In this document: one piece after another, positions 28,771 to 37,095 of the stretch
Position numbering within the stretch: the first letter of the stretch is position 1
Layout of the letters: each line of letters starts with the position of its first letter
Assembly (NCBI GenBank): GCA_003987775.1
Contig: RXJD01000037.1
Location: forward strand, 62,001-126,000
DNA from: Mycobacterium sp.
GTDB taxonomy: Bacteria > Actinomycetota > Actinomycetes > Mycobacteriales > Mycobacteriaceae
DNA: 64,000 nt
Direction: 5' to 3'
The notes under the pieces: model-generated
Told to the model about the DNA's origin: nothing
What the model saw: only the letters and a program-made list of their open reading frames with translations
Database searches by the model: none
Made by a program: the position numbers and the translations under genes

Positions 28771-29955
28771 GTGAATCTGAGCCGTCCGGTATCAGCGGCT
28801 GACAGTGTCGAGGGAGTCGCTGTGGGAGATGTACGAGAATTTCCGCGGGTGGCGCTCGCGGAAGCCCGTCAGGGTGCGGCGGGCCTGTCTGCAGCCGACC
28901 AGTTCGACAATTGGCGGAAAAACCTGCGCCAGGCGGTCCTGGACCAGGTCGAGACGTTCGTCGCGGCCCGCTGCACCGACACCCTGGTTGATTGCGGCGT
29001 CGATTCCGCTGGTGAGGTCCTGCTCGAGTTCGTCCGCGGCGGCAAATGCCTGCGGTCGACCTTTATGTACCTGGGCTGGCTGTCCGGTGCGCCGGCCAGC
29101 GAAGCGGCCCTTTCGGCGACCGCGAGCTTAGAATTGCTACACGCTTTTGCTCTGCTGCAGGACGATGTGATGGATGACTCACCGTCGCGGCGCGGGCTGC
29201 CGGCCGCACACATCCAGTTCGAGCGCTGGCACCGCCAGCGCGGGATGTCCGGCTCGTCTCGCCGGTTCGGCGAGTCCGCGGCGGTGCTCCTCGGTGACCT
29301 GTGCCTGATCTGGGCCGAACAGATGCTGCGTGACTGCGGGCTGAGCCGCCACCAGCTGCAGCGGGCCTGGCCGCGCTACGACGCGATGCGCACCGAGCTG
29401 GCGGTCGGCCAGTTCGCGGACCTGACCCTGGACATCCGCAGACTCCCCACCTTGGATGCAGTACTGAACGTCGCGCGGCTGAAATCCGGCAATTACACCG
29501 TGCGCCGGCCACTGGAGATCGGGGCCGCCATGGCCGGCTGCAGTGAGCACACCCTGGCACGGCTGGGCGAATACGGCAGCGCCGTCGGCGAAGCGTTCCA
29601 ACTGCGCGACGACATCCTCGGCGTCTTCGGCGCGCCGGACACCACCGGCAAGCCCAACGGCGGTGATCTGCTCGAACGCAAGGCCACCAGCCTGATGGTC
29701 GCGGCCTATGAACTCGCCGATGCCTCGACGCGACGGCAATTCGGGGAGCTGGTGGAAAGCAACCACCTCACCGACGCGGACCTCGAGCATTGGCGCTCCC
29801 TCATCTTCGCGACCGGAGCGGTGCAGCGCATCGAGGAACTCATCAGCGATCGCGTGGAGATAGCTCAGAAGGCGTTGGACAGCAGCGGAATCGACGGCCC
29901 GATCAATGGAGCGCTGGCCAGCATGGCCGGCGTCTGCACGAGGCGTGCCGCATGA
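28771..29955 (+). CDS. crtE: Geranylgeranyl diphosphate synthase
   Basis: CrtE condenses isopentenyl and allylic diphosphates to the C20 precursor of phytoene. In this 394-residue polyprenyl synthase the first Asp-rich motif is 'LLQDDVMDDSPSRRG' (DDxxD) and the second is 'QLRDDILGVFG'. 'GGKCLRSTFMYLG' and 'GKPNGGDLLERKAT' are further family blocks. GTG 28771 follows AAGGGGG by a few bases, but the SigF promoter spacing suggests this run is the -10 and not a ribosome site. About 50 N-terminal residues precede the core fold. First gene of the crt operon. Confidence 0.93.
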   Translation: MNLSRPVSAADSVEGVAVGDVREFPRVALAEARQGAAGLSAADQFDNWRKNLRQAVLDQVETFVAARCTDTLVDCGVDSAGEVLLEFVRGGKCLRSTFMYLGWLSGAPASEAALSATASLELLHAFALLQDDVMDDSPSRRGLPAAHIQFERWHRQRGMSGSSRRFGESAAVLLGDLCLIWAEQMLRDCGLSRHQLQRAWPRYDAMRTELAVGQFADLTLDIRRLPTLDAVLNVARLKSGNYTVRRPLEIGAAMAGCSEHTLARLGEYGSAVGEAFQLRDDILGVFGAPDTTGKPNGGDLLERKATSLMVAAYELADASTRRQFGELVESNHLTDADLEHWRSLIFATGAVQRIEELISDRVEIAQKALDSSGIDGPINGALASMAGVCTRRAA

Positions 29956-29974
29956 TCCCAGGGAAGGGGTGCTG

Positions 29975-31495
29975 ATGCGTACGGTGCGAGGCCGGACCGA
30001 TCGGGTCGTGGTGGTGGGAGCGGGACTTTCCGGACTTTCGGCCGCATTGCATCTGGCGGGCCGCGGCCGTGACGTCACCGTGGTCGAGCGCGAGCCGTGG
30101 CCCGGCGGGCGAGCCGGTCGCCGCGATATCGGCGGCTACCTGATCGACACCGGTCCGACGGTGCTGACCATGCCCGACCTCATCGACGAGGCCTTCGCCG
30201 CCGTCGGGGAATCCCTGTCGCAGCGTCTTGACCTGCTGCCTGTCGACCCGGCCTATCGGTCCATTTTCGCCGACGGCGCCGCCCTCGACGTCCACACCGA
30301 CGCCGAGCGGATGACCGCTTCGGTCCGGGAATTCGCCGGGCCGCAGGAAGCCGCCGGCTACCGGGCGCTGCGGGACTGGCTGGACCGCCTCTACCGGACG
30401 GAGTTCGACGGTTTCATCGCCTCCAACTTCGATTCGCCGTTGTCGATGGTGACGCCGCAGCTGGCCCGGCTCGCCGGACTCGGCGGCTTCCGCCGCTGGG
30501 AGACGATGGTCAAGCGCTACATCAGCGACCCCAGGCTGCGGCGGGTATTCACCTTCCAAGCCCTGTACGCGGGCGTCGCGCCAAAGGACGCGCTGGCCGT
30601 GTATGCGGTGATCGCCTACATGGACACGGTGTCGGGTGTGTTCTTCCCGCGTGGCGGCGTGCGGGCCCTGCCCGACGCGCTTGCCGCCGCAGCCCAGGAC
30701 GCCGGGGTGCAATTCCGGTACGGGTCCCCGGTCACCTCCCTGGAGCGCAACGGTGACCGCGTCAACGCGGTGATCACCGCTGAGGGCGACCGGATCGCCT
30801 GCGACGCGGTGGTGCTGACCACCGAGCTACCGCTGACGTACGAGTTGCTGGGCCGGCGGCCCAGGCGCCCGCTGAAGTTCCGCGCGGCGCCGTCGGCCGT
30901 GGTGATGCACGTGGGTTGCCGCGCCATCGAACCGCCTCCGGCGCACCACACCATCCTGTTCGGCGACTCCTGGGACCAGACGTTCACCGACATCATCGAC
31001 GACGGCCGGCTGATGCGGGATCCGTCGCTGCTGGTGACGCGGCCGACGGCCAGCGATCCCGGCCTGGCACCGCCGGGTCGCGATCTGCTCTACATCCTCG
31101 CGCCGGCGCCCAACCTGGACCGGGGACGCGTGGACTGGTCGAACACCGCCGGCCCCTACGCTCAGACCATGCTGGAGGCGGTGGAGCAGCGACTGTTACC
31201 GGGGCTGCGCGAGGATGCCGAGGTGCTGCACGTGGACACCCCCGCCGACTGGGCACGCGCCGGCATGTTGGCGGGCACCCCGTTCGCGCTGGCGCACACG
31301 TTCGCTCAGACCGGACCGTTCCGGCCCTCGAACATGGTGCGCGGTATCGACAACGCGGTGCTGGCCGGTTCGTCGACCACTCCCGGTGTGGGGGTGCCGA
31401 CCACCTTGATATCCGGGCGATTGGCGGCCGACCGTGTCACCGGGGTGGCGGACCGGGATTCGACTCACCTGGATCTGAAAGCCCGGTCGCGATGA
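29975..31495 (+). CDS. crtI: Phytoene desaturase
   Basis: CrtI desaturates phytoene stepwise to lycopene with FAD at the membrane surface. The product is 506 residues. The N-terminal dinucleotide fold is 'VVVGAGLSGLSAALHLAGRG' followed by 'ERE' and 'PGGRAGRRDIGGYLIDTGPT'. The bacterial-type signature near the C-terminus is 'NAVLAGSSTTPGVGVPTTLISG'. ATG 29975 has a GGGAAGGGG ribosome site and lies 19 bp after crtE. It overlaps crtB by ATGA. Confidence 0.95.
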   Translation: MRTVRGRTDRVVVVGAGLSGLSAALHLAGRGRDVTVVEREPWPGGRAGRRDIGGYLIDTGPTVLTMPDLIDEAFAAVGESLSQRLDLLPVDPAYRSIFADGAALDVHTDAERMTASVREFAGPQEAAGYRALRDWLDRLYRTEFDGFIASNFDSPLSMVTPQLARLAGLGGFRRWETMVKRYISDPRLRRVFTFQALYAGVAPKDALAVYAVIAYMDTVSGVFFPRGGVRALPDALAAAAQDAGVQFRYGSPVTSLERNGDRVNAVITAEGDRIACDAVVLTTELPLTYELLGRRPRRPLKFRAAPSAVVMHVGCRAIEPPPAHHTILFGDSWDQTFTDIIDDGRLMRDPSLLVTRPTASDPGLAPPGRDLLYILAPAPNLDRGRVDWSNTAGPYAQTMLEAVEQRLLPGLREDAEVLHVDTPADWARAGMLAGTPFALAHTFAQTGPFRPSNMVRGIDNAVLAGSSTTPGVGVPTTLISGRLAADRVTGVADRDSTHLDLKARSR

Positions 31496-32445
31496 TCCGC
31501 ACCGAGCTCGACGCGGCGGGCATCGACGACCCCGGATTGCGCGCGGCGTATCGCAGTTGCCGCAAGATCGCGGCGCAGAACGGCCGCACCTATTTCCTGG
31601 CGACCCGCTTGCTGGCTCCCGATCAGCGTCCGGCGATCCACGCGCTGTACGCGTTCGCCCGCCTGGCCGACGACATTCTCGATGAGTTCAATCCGAACCT
31701 CGATGCGGCGGCACGGGCGGCCCGGCTGCAGCTGCTGTCGGACCGCTTCTTCGCCGGCGGCGAGCAGCGCGACGAGCCGGTGCTCACAGCGGTCGACCAC
31801 ACGGTGAACCGCTACCGGATTCCGGCCGAGCTCTTCGTGGACTTCCTCGACTCCATGCGCATGGACCTCACCGTCACCGCCTATCCGGATCGCGCCGCGC
31901 TCAACCGCTATATGCGCGGTTCGGCGGAAGTTATTGGCCTGCAAGTGCTTCCGGTACTGGGAACGGTCACCGACACCGACGAGGCGGCGCCGTACGCCGA
32001 AGCATTGGGGCGCGCCTTCCAGTTGACGAACTTCCTGCGGGACGTCGACGAAGATCTGTTGCGCGACCGGATCTATCTGCCCGCCGACGAACTGGCCGCT
32101 CACGGAGTAGACCGCGAGTTGATGCTGTGGTGTCACATGCACCGCCGCACCGACGCGCGGGTTCGGGACGCACTGGCCGAGCAGCACAAGATCACCCGAG
32201 AGATCTACAGCTTTGCCGCGCAGGGCATTCCGTTGCTGGCACCCCGTTCACGTCCGTGTGTGGCAACGGCGTTGACGCTCTATTCGGAGATTCTGGACCG
32301 TATCGAAGACAGCGACTTCGCCGTGTTCACCCACCGCGCCACCGTGGGCAAGGCGCGCCGCATCCAGGTGGCCGGCGGTGCGCTGTTCCAGTCCTGGCGT
32401 ATCCGTCGATCTCTGCCCGAAAGCCGGAAGCCCGGTGCCGCGTGA
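31492..32445 (+). CDS. crtB: Phytoene synthase
   Basis: CrtB joins two geranylgeranyl diphosphates to phytoene, the committed carotenoid step. This 317-residue trans-isoprenyl synthase has both Asp-rich motifs: 'RLADDILDEF' (DxxxD/E) and 'NFLRDVDEDLLRDRIYLP'. 'YRSCRKIAAQNGRTYFLAT' is the usual N-terminal block. ATG 31492 overlaps crtI (ATGA), and the stop overlaps crtYc (GTGA), so the operon is tightly coupled. Confidence 0.95.
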   Translation: MIRTELDAAGIDDPGLRAAYRSCRKIAAQNGRTYFLATRLLAPDQRPAIHALYAFARLADDILDEFNPNLDAAARAARLQLLSDRFFAGGEQRDEPVLTAVDHTVNRYRIPAELFVDFLDSMRMDLTVTAYPDRAALNRYMRGSAEVIGLQVLPVLGTVTDTDEAAPYAEALGRAFQLTNFLRDVDEDLLRDRIYLPADELAAHGVDRELMLWCHMHRRTDARVRDALAEQHKITREIYSFAAQGIPLLAPRSRPCVATALTLYSEILDRIEDSDFAVFTHRATVGKARRIQVAGGALFQSWRIRRSLPESRKPGAA

Positions 32446-32765
32446 GCGACCATTGGCAGTACCTGATCGTGCTGGGCCTGTGTCTGCTGATCACGTTGCC
32501 GCTGGAAGTGTTCGGCAAGGGCGTGTACCGCCAGCCCGGCCGCCTGTTGCGCGCGCTGGTGCCGTTCGCGGCGGTGTTCCTGGTGTGGGACGCCATCGCG
32601 ATCGCCGCCGGAATATGGTGGTACAACGGCGAATACATCACGGGCATCGAGATGCCGCCTCGCATACCCATCGAGGAAGTGCTGTTCTTCGTGGTGATTC
32701 CGATCTGCGGGTTGCTCACCTACAGCGCGGTGAGCACCATCCTCGCCTGGAGCAGACGCCGATGA
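32442..32765 (+). CDS. crtYc: Lycopene beta-cyclase subunit c
   Basis: This 107-residue membrane protein has about three transmembrane helices ('YLIVLGLCLLITLPLEVF', 'ALVPFAAVFLVWDAIAIAA', 'VLFFVVIPICGLLTYSAV'). It carries the conserved 'PPRIPIEEVLFF' motif with acidic residues important in this cyclase type. With CrtYd it forms the heterodimeric actinobacterial cyclase that turns lycopene into beta-carotene (or gamma-carotene). GTG 32442 overlaps crtB (GTGA), and its stop overlaps crtYd (ATGA). Confidence 0.93.
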   Translation: MSDHWQYLIVLGLCLLITLPLEVFGKGVYRQPGRLLRALVPFAAVFLVWDAIAIAAGIWWYNGEYITGIEMPPRIPIEEVLFFVVIPICGLLTYSAVSTILAWSRRR

Positions 32766-33073
32766 CCGGACTGGGTTACACCGTTCCGGCCGTGGTGTCT
32801 GTGCTGGCGGTGTGCGCACTGGAATTCACGGTGTTGCGTACCGGCCTGTTCCGAAAGCTGGCCTACTGGTTGTCGATGGTGATCGTGCTGGGCTTCCAGG
32901 TTCCGGTCGACGGCTGGTTGACAAAGCTCAGCGCGCCGGTGGTCATCTACGACGAACGGCAGACCAGCGGCCTGAGATTTCCCTTCGACATTCCGGTCGA
33001 GGACTTCCTGTTCGGCTTCGCGCTCGTCACTGGGGTGTTGCTGCTGTGGGAGTATCAACGTGTACGGCGGTGA
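32762..33073 (+). CDS. crtYd: Lycopene beta-cyclase subunit d
   Basis: This is the 103-residue partner of CrtYc with three predicted helices ('VPAVVSVLAVCALEFTVL', 'LAYWLSMVIVLGFQVPVDGW', 'DFLFGFALVTGVLLLWEY'). It repeats the 'PFDIPVEDFLFGF' motif, showing it shares ancestry with CrtYc. Both halves are needed for cyclase activity in other actinobacteria. ATG 32762. The TGA stop overlaps the start codons of the methyltransferase. Confidence 0.93.
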   Translation: MTGLGYTVPAVVSVLAVCALEFTVLRTGLFRKLAYWLSMVIVLGFQVPVDGWLTKLSAPVVIYDERQTSGLRFPFDIPVEDFLFGFALVTGVLLLWEYQRVRR

Positions 33074-33795
33074 TGATGGATAAAGCAGGTCTTGCCCGCG
33101 GCGACGTCCCAGACGCGTTCGACGTCGGCGCCGACGCCTACGACCGGCTGGTCGGGGCCAACCCCGGCTACCACAGCAACCTGCGGCGTTCAGCGCAGCG
33201 CATGGGCCTACCGGACAACGGCCGCGGTCTGCGACTGCTCGATGCCGGGTGCGGCACCGGAGCGTCGACGGCCGCCCTGCTCTCGGTGGCGCCGGAAGCC
33301 GAGATCGTCGCCGTCGACGCCTCGGCCGGCATGCTCGAGGCGGCGCGCGCCAAGTCCTGGCCGGCGTCGGTCCGGTTCGTGCACACCCCCATCGAGGAAC
33401 TCGGCGACCACGGAATCACCGGCCCGTTCGACGGCATCCTGGCGGCCTACCTGCTGCGCAACCTCGCCGACCCGGACAGCCAGTTGCGCGCCTTCGCCGA
33501 AATGCTGCGGCCGGGCGGGACATTGGCGGTGCACGAGTACTCGGTGCGCGATTCCCGCGCCGCCATCAGGATCTGGCACGCGGTGTGCTGGGGCATCATC
33601 ATCCCGTCGGGCTGGTTGCGGACCCGCAGCACCACCCTGTATCGGCACCTGTGGCGCAGCGTCCTGAGTTTCGACGGGGCGCAGCGTTTCCGGCAGCGGA
33701 TGTCCGATGCAGGTTTCACTGCAGTCCGCGGCGAAACCATGCCAGGCTGGGAACGCAACATCGTCCATACCTTTATCGGGGAGGTGCCGCTGTGA
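33073..33795 (+). CDS. SAM methyltransferase in carotenoid operon (CrtT-like by position)
   Basis: This 240-residue class I methyltransferase has motif I 'LRLLDAGCGTGASTAALL', motif II 'EIVAVDASAGMLEAAR' and 'GILAAYLLRNLADPDSQLR', most like the UbiE/MenG group. It sits between crtYd and crtU with overlaps on both sides (GTG 33070, ATG 33073 and ATG 33076 are all possible starts). In Streptomyces crt clusters a methyltransferase, CrtT, occupies the same place between crtY and crtU; I use that position, not similarity, for the comparison. The likely substrate is a carotenoid intermediate or end group, which is inference. Confidence 0.82.
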   Translation: MMDKAGLARGDVPDAFDVGADAYDRLVGANPGYHSNLRRSAQRMGLPDNGRGLRLLDAGCGTGASTAALLSVAPEAEIVAVDASAGMLEAARAKSWPASVRFVHTPIEELGDHGITGPFDGILAAYLLRNLADPDSQLRAFAEMLRPGGTLAVHEYSVRDSRAAIRIWHAVCWGIIIPSGWLRTRSTTLYRHLWRSVLSFDGAQRFRQRMSDAGFTAVRGETMPGWERNIVHTFIGEVPL

Positions 33796-35309
33796 CCGAC
33801 CGACGCCGCGAACGACACTCGGCAACGCCCGGGCTGGCCGACGCCACCTCGCTGGCGTCGCGCCCGCGCGTCGTTGTCGTCGGAGCCGGGATCGCCGGCC
33901 TGGCCGCTGCCACCGGACTGGCCGAGCGCGGCGTCGACGTCGAGGTGGTGGAGAAGGAGTCCTATCTCGGCGGGCGGGTCGGCGGCTGGACCGAACAGAC
34001 CGACGGCACCGAAACCCCGATGAACCGGGGATTCCACGCCTTCTTCCGCCAGTACTACAACCTGCGGGCGCTGCTGAGCAGGGTGGACCCCCAGCTGCGC
34101 ATGCTCACACCGGTCACCGACTACCCGTTGATCGACGGCGCGGGCCGGCGCGACACCTTCCGCGGACTGCCCCGCACACCGCCCTGGAACGCACTCGTGT
34201 TCGCGCTGCGCAGCCCGACGTTCCGGCTCTCCGACCTCGCGCGCATCGACGCCCGCGCGTCGGCGCCGCTGGCCGCGGTATCGGTTCCCGAGATCTATCA
34301 CCAGCTGGATCACCTCGACGCCGAGACATTCCTGAAAAGCATCAACTTTCCGGAGTCGGCGCGCCACCTCGCCTTCGAGGTGTTCTCGCGCAGCTTCTTC
34401 GCCGAGCCGACGCAACTCTCGGCCGGGGAACTGGCGACCATGTTCCACATCTACTTCCTGGGCTCCAGCGAGGGCCTGATCTTCGACGTCGCGAACGCTA
34501 ATTTCGATGTCGGCCTGTGGAATCCGTTGCGGAAGTATCTCGAAGGACGCGGTGCCCGCTTCCGGGTCGGCGCGCCGGTGCAGCGCGTCGAGACCGTCGA
34601 CGGCGGTTTCCGGGTGCACACCGCCGACGATTCCCTGGCCGCCGACGCGGTGGTGCTCGCGCTCGATGTTGCTGGCCTGCAACAGATTGTCGCCACCTCG
34701 CCCGACCTCGGGAACGACCTGTGGCGAGCGCAGATACGGCGGCTGCGCACCGCGCCTTCGTTTGTGGTTCACCGGCTGTGGCTCGACCGCCCGGTCAGGC
34801 CGGACCGGGCTCCGTTCCTGGGTACGGCCGGCCATCCCCCACTCGACAACATCAGCGTGCTGGAGCGCTACGAGGCCGAGGCCGCCGCCTGGGCCCGCCG
34901 TACCGGTGGCTCTGTCGTTGAATTGCACTCCTATGCAATGGATTCCGCGACTCCCAGCGAAGCGGCGATCGAGCAGTTGCACAAGCTCTACCCGGAGACC
35001 GCCGGGGCCACGGTGGTGGAGGAACGCGTGCTGCGCCGAAGCGACTGCCCGTTGTTCACCCCGGGCACCTACACCCGCCGCCCCACTGTGGCCACACCGC
35101 AACCCAATTTGGTGCTGGCCGGCGACGGCATCCGGGTGGACCTGCCGGTGGCGCTGATGGAGCGTGCCGCCACCACCGGCTGGGTCGCGGCCAACCAACT
35201 GCTGGCGCGGTGGGGTGTGTCCGGTCACGACCTGCTCACCGTTCCCACCCGGGGCCGGTCGGCATTGCTGAGATCGCTGGCGCTGCGCCAAATTCGAGGG
35301 CGCGCATGA
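33792..35309 (+). CDS. crtU: Beta-carotene desaturase/methyltransferase (isorenieratene synthase)
   Basis: CrtU converts the beta-ionone rings of beta-carotene to aromatic rings with methyl migration, giving isorenieratene (leprotene). The product is 505 residues, the usual length. It has the FAD fold 'VVVVGAGIAGLAAATGLAERG', 'ESYLGGRVGGWTEQ' and 'MNRGFHAFFRQYYNLR', the last typical of CrtU. The C-terminus has 'PNLVLAGDGIRVDLPVALMERA'. GTG 33792 overlaps the upstream stop (GTGA), and the stop overlaps the Rieske gene (ATGA). Its presence argues for an aromatic final pigment. Confidence 0.9.
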   Translation: MTDRRRERHSATPGLADATSLASRPRVVVVGAGIAGLAAATGLAERGVDVEVVEKESYLGGRVGGWTEQTDGTETPMNRGFHAFFRQYYNLRALLSRVDPQLRMLTPVTDYPLIDGAGRRDTFRGLPRTPPWNALVFALRSPTFRLSDLARIDARASAPLAAVSVPEIYHQLDHLDAETFLKSINFPESARHLAFEVFSRSFFAEPTQLSAGELATMFHIYFLGSSEGLIFDVANANFDVGLWNPLRKYLEGRGARFRVGAPVQRVETVDGGFRVHTADDSLAADAVVLALDVAGLQQIVATSPDLGNDLWRAQIRRLRTAPSFVVHRLWLDRPVRPDRAPFLGTAGHPPLDNISVLERYEAEAAAWARRTGGSVVELHSYAMDSATPSEAAIEQLHKLYPETAGATVVEERVLRRSDCPLFTPGTYTRRPTVATPQPNLVLAGDGIRVDLPVALMERAATTGWVAANQLLARWGVSGHDLLTVPTRGRSALLRSLALRQIRGRA

Positions 35310-36301
35310 GCGTCGGCGATCAGTTCCGCGACCGGTGGCCCAAAGACTGGCCGCTGCAGCTGGTTCCACGTGCGGCGTGGACGCAGCAGCGTCCGACCTA
35401 CGGCCAGGCCCAGCCGTCGATCATCAATGCCGCCCTGGAACGGTCGCAGCGCCGGCCCACCGGGAACTGGTACGTGTTCGCGGCCAGCACTGACGTGCGC
35501 AGCACTCGTCCACTCGGCGCGCGCGTGGCCGGCGTCGAACTCGTCGCCTGGCGCGATCGGCTCGGTCATCTGACGGTGGGTCCGGCGAGCTGTCCGCATC
35601 TGGGCGCAGATTTGGCCACCGGCACGGTCGCCGACGGGGTGTTGTTCTGCCGCTGGCATGGGCTGGCGCTGGACGGCAATTCGTGCAAGTTGGGCTGGGC
35701 ACCACTGCCGAGTTACGACGACGGCGTGCTGGCCTGGGTGCGACTGGACGCTGTCGGCGGGGAAACACCGCGGGACGTGCCGGTCATTCCGGACCGGCCC
35801 ACCGGAAGCACGCTGCCCGCCGTCGCCCGCGTCGACGGCACCTGCGAACCGCAGGACATCATCGCCAACCGCCTCGACCCCTGGCACGGCAGCTGGTTCC
35901 ACCCCTACTCGTTCACCCGGCTCGAGGTGCTCACCACCCCGACCGAGGAGGACGACCGATTCGTCGTCTCGGTCACCTTCCGGGTCGGGCGCTTCGGTGT
36001 GCCGACCATCGCCGAATTCACCTGCCCGGATGCGCGCACCATCGTGATGCGCATCGTCGAAGGCGAGGGCGCCGGCAGCGTCGTCGAAACTCACGCCACC
36101 CCAGTCGGTCCGGGGCCCGACGGGCATCCCCGCGTCGCCGTGATCGAAGCGGTCGTCGCACATTCGCAGCGCCCGGGGTTCAAAGCGGCTCTTTCGGTGG
36201 CGCCCCTGGTGGCACCGCTGATGCGCTACGCCGCCAACCGCCTGTGGCGCGACGACCTAGCCTACGCCGAACGCCGGTACCGGCTGCGAAGCGGCGACTG
36301 A
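35306..36301 (+). CDS. Rieske 2Fe-2S protein, DUF5914-like, carotenoid-linked
   Basis: This 331-residue protein has an N-terminal Rieske domain with 'SCPHLGADLATG' and 'LFCRWHGLAL' (CxH...CxxH, about residues 94-117). Its C-terminal domain recalls the non-haem iron oxygenase core: 'EPQDIIANRLDPWHGSWFHP' supplies two His, and an acidic third ligand is not certain. It overlaps crtU by ATGA. By context it should hydroxylate or otherwise oxidise the aromatic carotenoid, for example forming a hydroxy-isorenieratene that could then be glycosylated. The electron donor is not encoded nearby. The reaction is untested. Confidence 0.8.
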   Translation: MSVGDQFRDRWPKDWPLQLVPRAAWTQQRPTYGQAQPSIINAALERSQRRPTGNWYVFAASTDVRSTRPLGARVAGVELVAWRDRLGHLTVGPASCPHLGADLATGTVADGVLFCRWHGLALDGNSCKLGWAPLPSYDDGVLAWVRLDAVGGETPRDVPVIPDRPTGSTLPAVARVDGTCEPQDIIANRLDPWHGSWFHPYSFTRLEVLTTPTEEDDRFVVSVTFRVGRFGVPTIAEFTCPDARTIVMRIVEGEGAGSVVETHATPVGPGPDGHPRVAVIEAVVAHSQRPGFKAALSVAPLVAPLMRYAANRLWRDDLAYAERRYRLRSGD

Positions 36302-36340
36302 CCCGCGCATCGCTGTCCAGTCATCTAGGCTGAATCAGCG

Positions 36341-36709
36341 ATGAAGAGAAGATATTTCGCCCTTGTGATCGCCACCGCAGCCGCGCACTTCGCCTATCTC
36401 GCCTACCTGCCGAGCGGCGGCTTCCTGGCATTGCGCTGGCGGCGCACCTTCTGGCTGCACCTTCCGACCGTCTGCTGGGGAGTCGCGGTGGTCACGCTGG
36501 ATCTTCGGTGCCCGTTGACCACCCTGGAAGACTGGGCGCGCGCCCGGGCCGGCTTGGGCGCCTTGCCGGAGAACGGCTTCATCGGCCGCTACGTAGACGG
36601 TGCCGTCCTGCCTTCCAACCGCACCGGCATCGCGCAAGGGCTGGCGTTCGCCGCGGCCGCGCTCTCCTGGATCGCGTTACTGATCCAGGGCCGGCGGGTA
36701 CCCGCCTGA
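36341..36709 (+). CDS. DUF2784-type small membrane protein
   Basis: This 122-residue protein has about three hydrophobic segments ('YFALVIATAAAHFAYLAYL', 'FWLHLPTVCWGVAVVTLDL', 'GLAFAAAALSWIALLI') and 'CPLTTLEDWARARAG', the hallmark of the DUF2784 family. Its function is unknown. ATG 36341 is 39 bp after the Rieske gene on the same strand, so it may be read with the crt operon. No catalytic signature is evident. Confidence 0.8.
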   Translation: MKRRYFALVIATAAAHFAYLAYLPSGGFLALRWRRTFWLHLPTVCWGVAVVTLDLRCPLTTLEDWARARAGLGALPENGFIGRYVDGAVLPSNRTGIAQGLAFAAAALSWIALLIQGRRVPA

Positions 36710-36731
36710 GAAACGACGGAAGCGAGCTCAG

Positions 36732-36944
36732 GTGAGCGACGACAATCTGCGCAAGGGCGACAAGGTCGAATGGAAGAGCCACGGCAACACCGTCGAGGGC
36801 ACCGTGGAACGGAAGATCACCTCGGACACCGAGGCGGCGGGCCGCACCGTGCGGGCCTCCAAGGACGACCCGCAGTACCAGGTGCGCAGCGACAAGACCG
36901 GTAATGACGCGGTGCACAAGCCGGATGCGCTGAAGAAAAGCTGA
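36732..36944 (+). CDS. DUF2945 (HVA1/Tudor-like) small protein
   Basis: This is a 70-residue hydrophilic protein: 'LRKGDKVEWKSHGNTVEGTVERKIT' then 'QYQVRSDKTGNDAVHKPDALKK', the hallmark of the DUF2945/hypervirulence-associated Tudor-like family. The molecular role is unknown; in other bacteria members are often stress-induced. GTG 36732 lies 22 bp after the DUF2784 gene, so this is probably the last gene of the crt transcript. Confidence 0.85.
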   Translation: MSDDNLRKGDKVEWKSHGNTVEGTVERKITSDTEAAGRTVRASKDDPQYQVRSDKTGNDAVHKPDALKKS

Positions 36945-37095
36945 CGATCGCGCGCGGCGACCACTGCACGCGGCACCGCTCGAACGCCCTTCGCGGGACC
37001 ACGACCCGACCCCGAGGTAAAGCCGGGGGTACCGGCTAACGCACCATCGGGCGGGCACGCCGTACTCTGAATGGTTGATGAAGGGGTGCGGGTAG

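Noticed and set aside
37021..37031. SigF -10 (GGGTA) upstream of marR at 37.1 kb
   Set aside because: No GTTT-like -35 lies 15-17 bp upstream; the stretch is GC-rich without promoter character.
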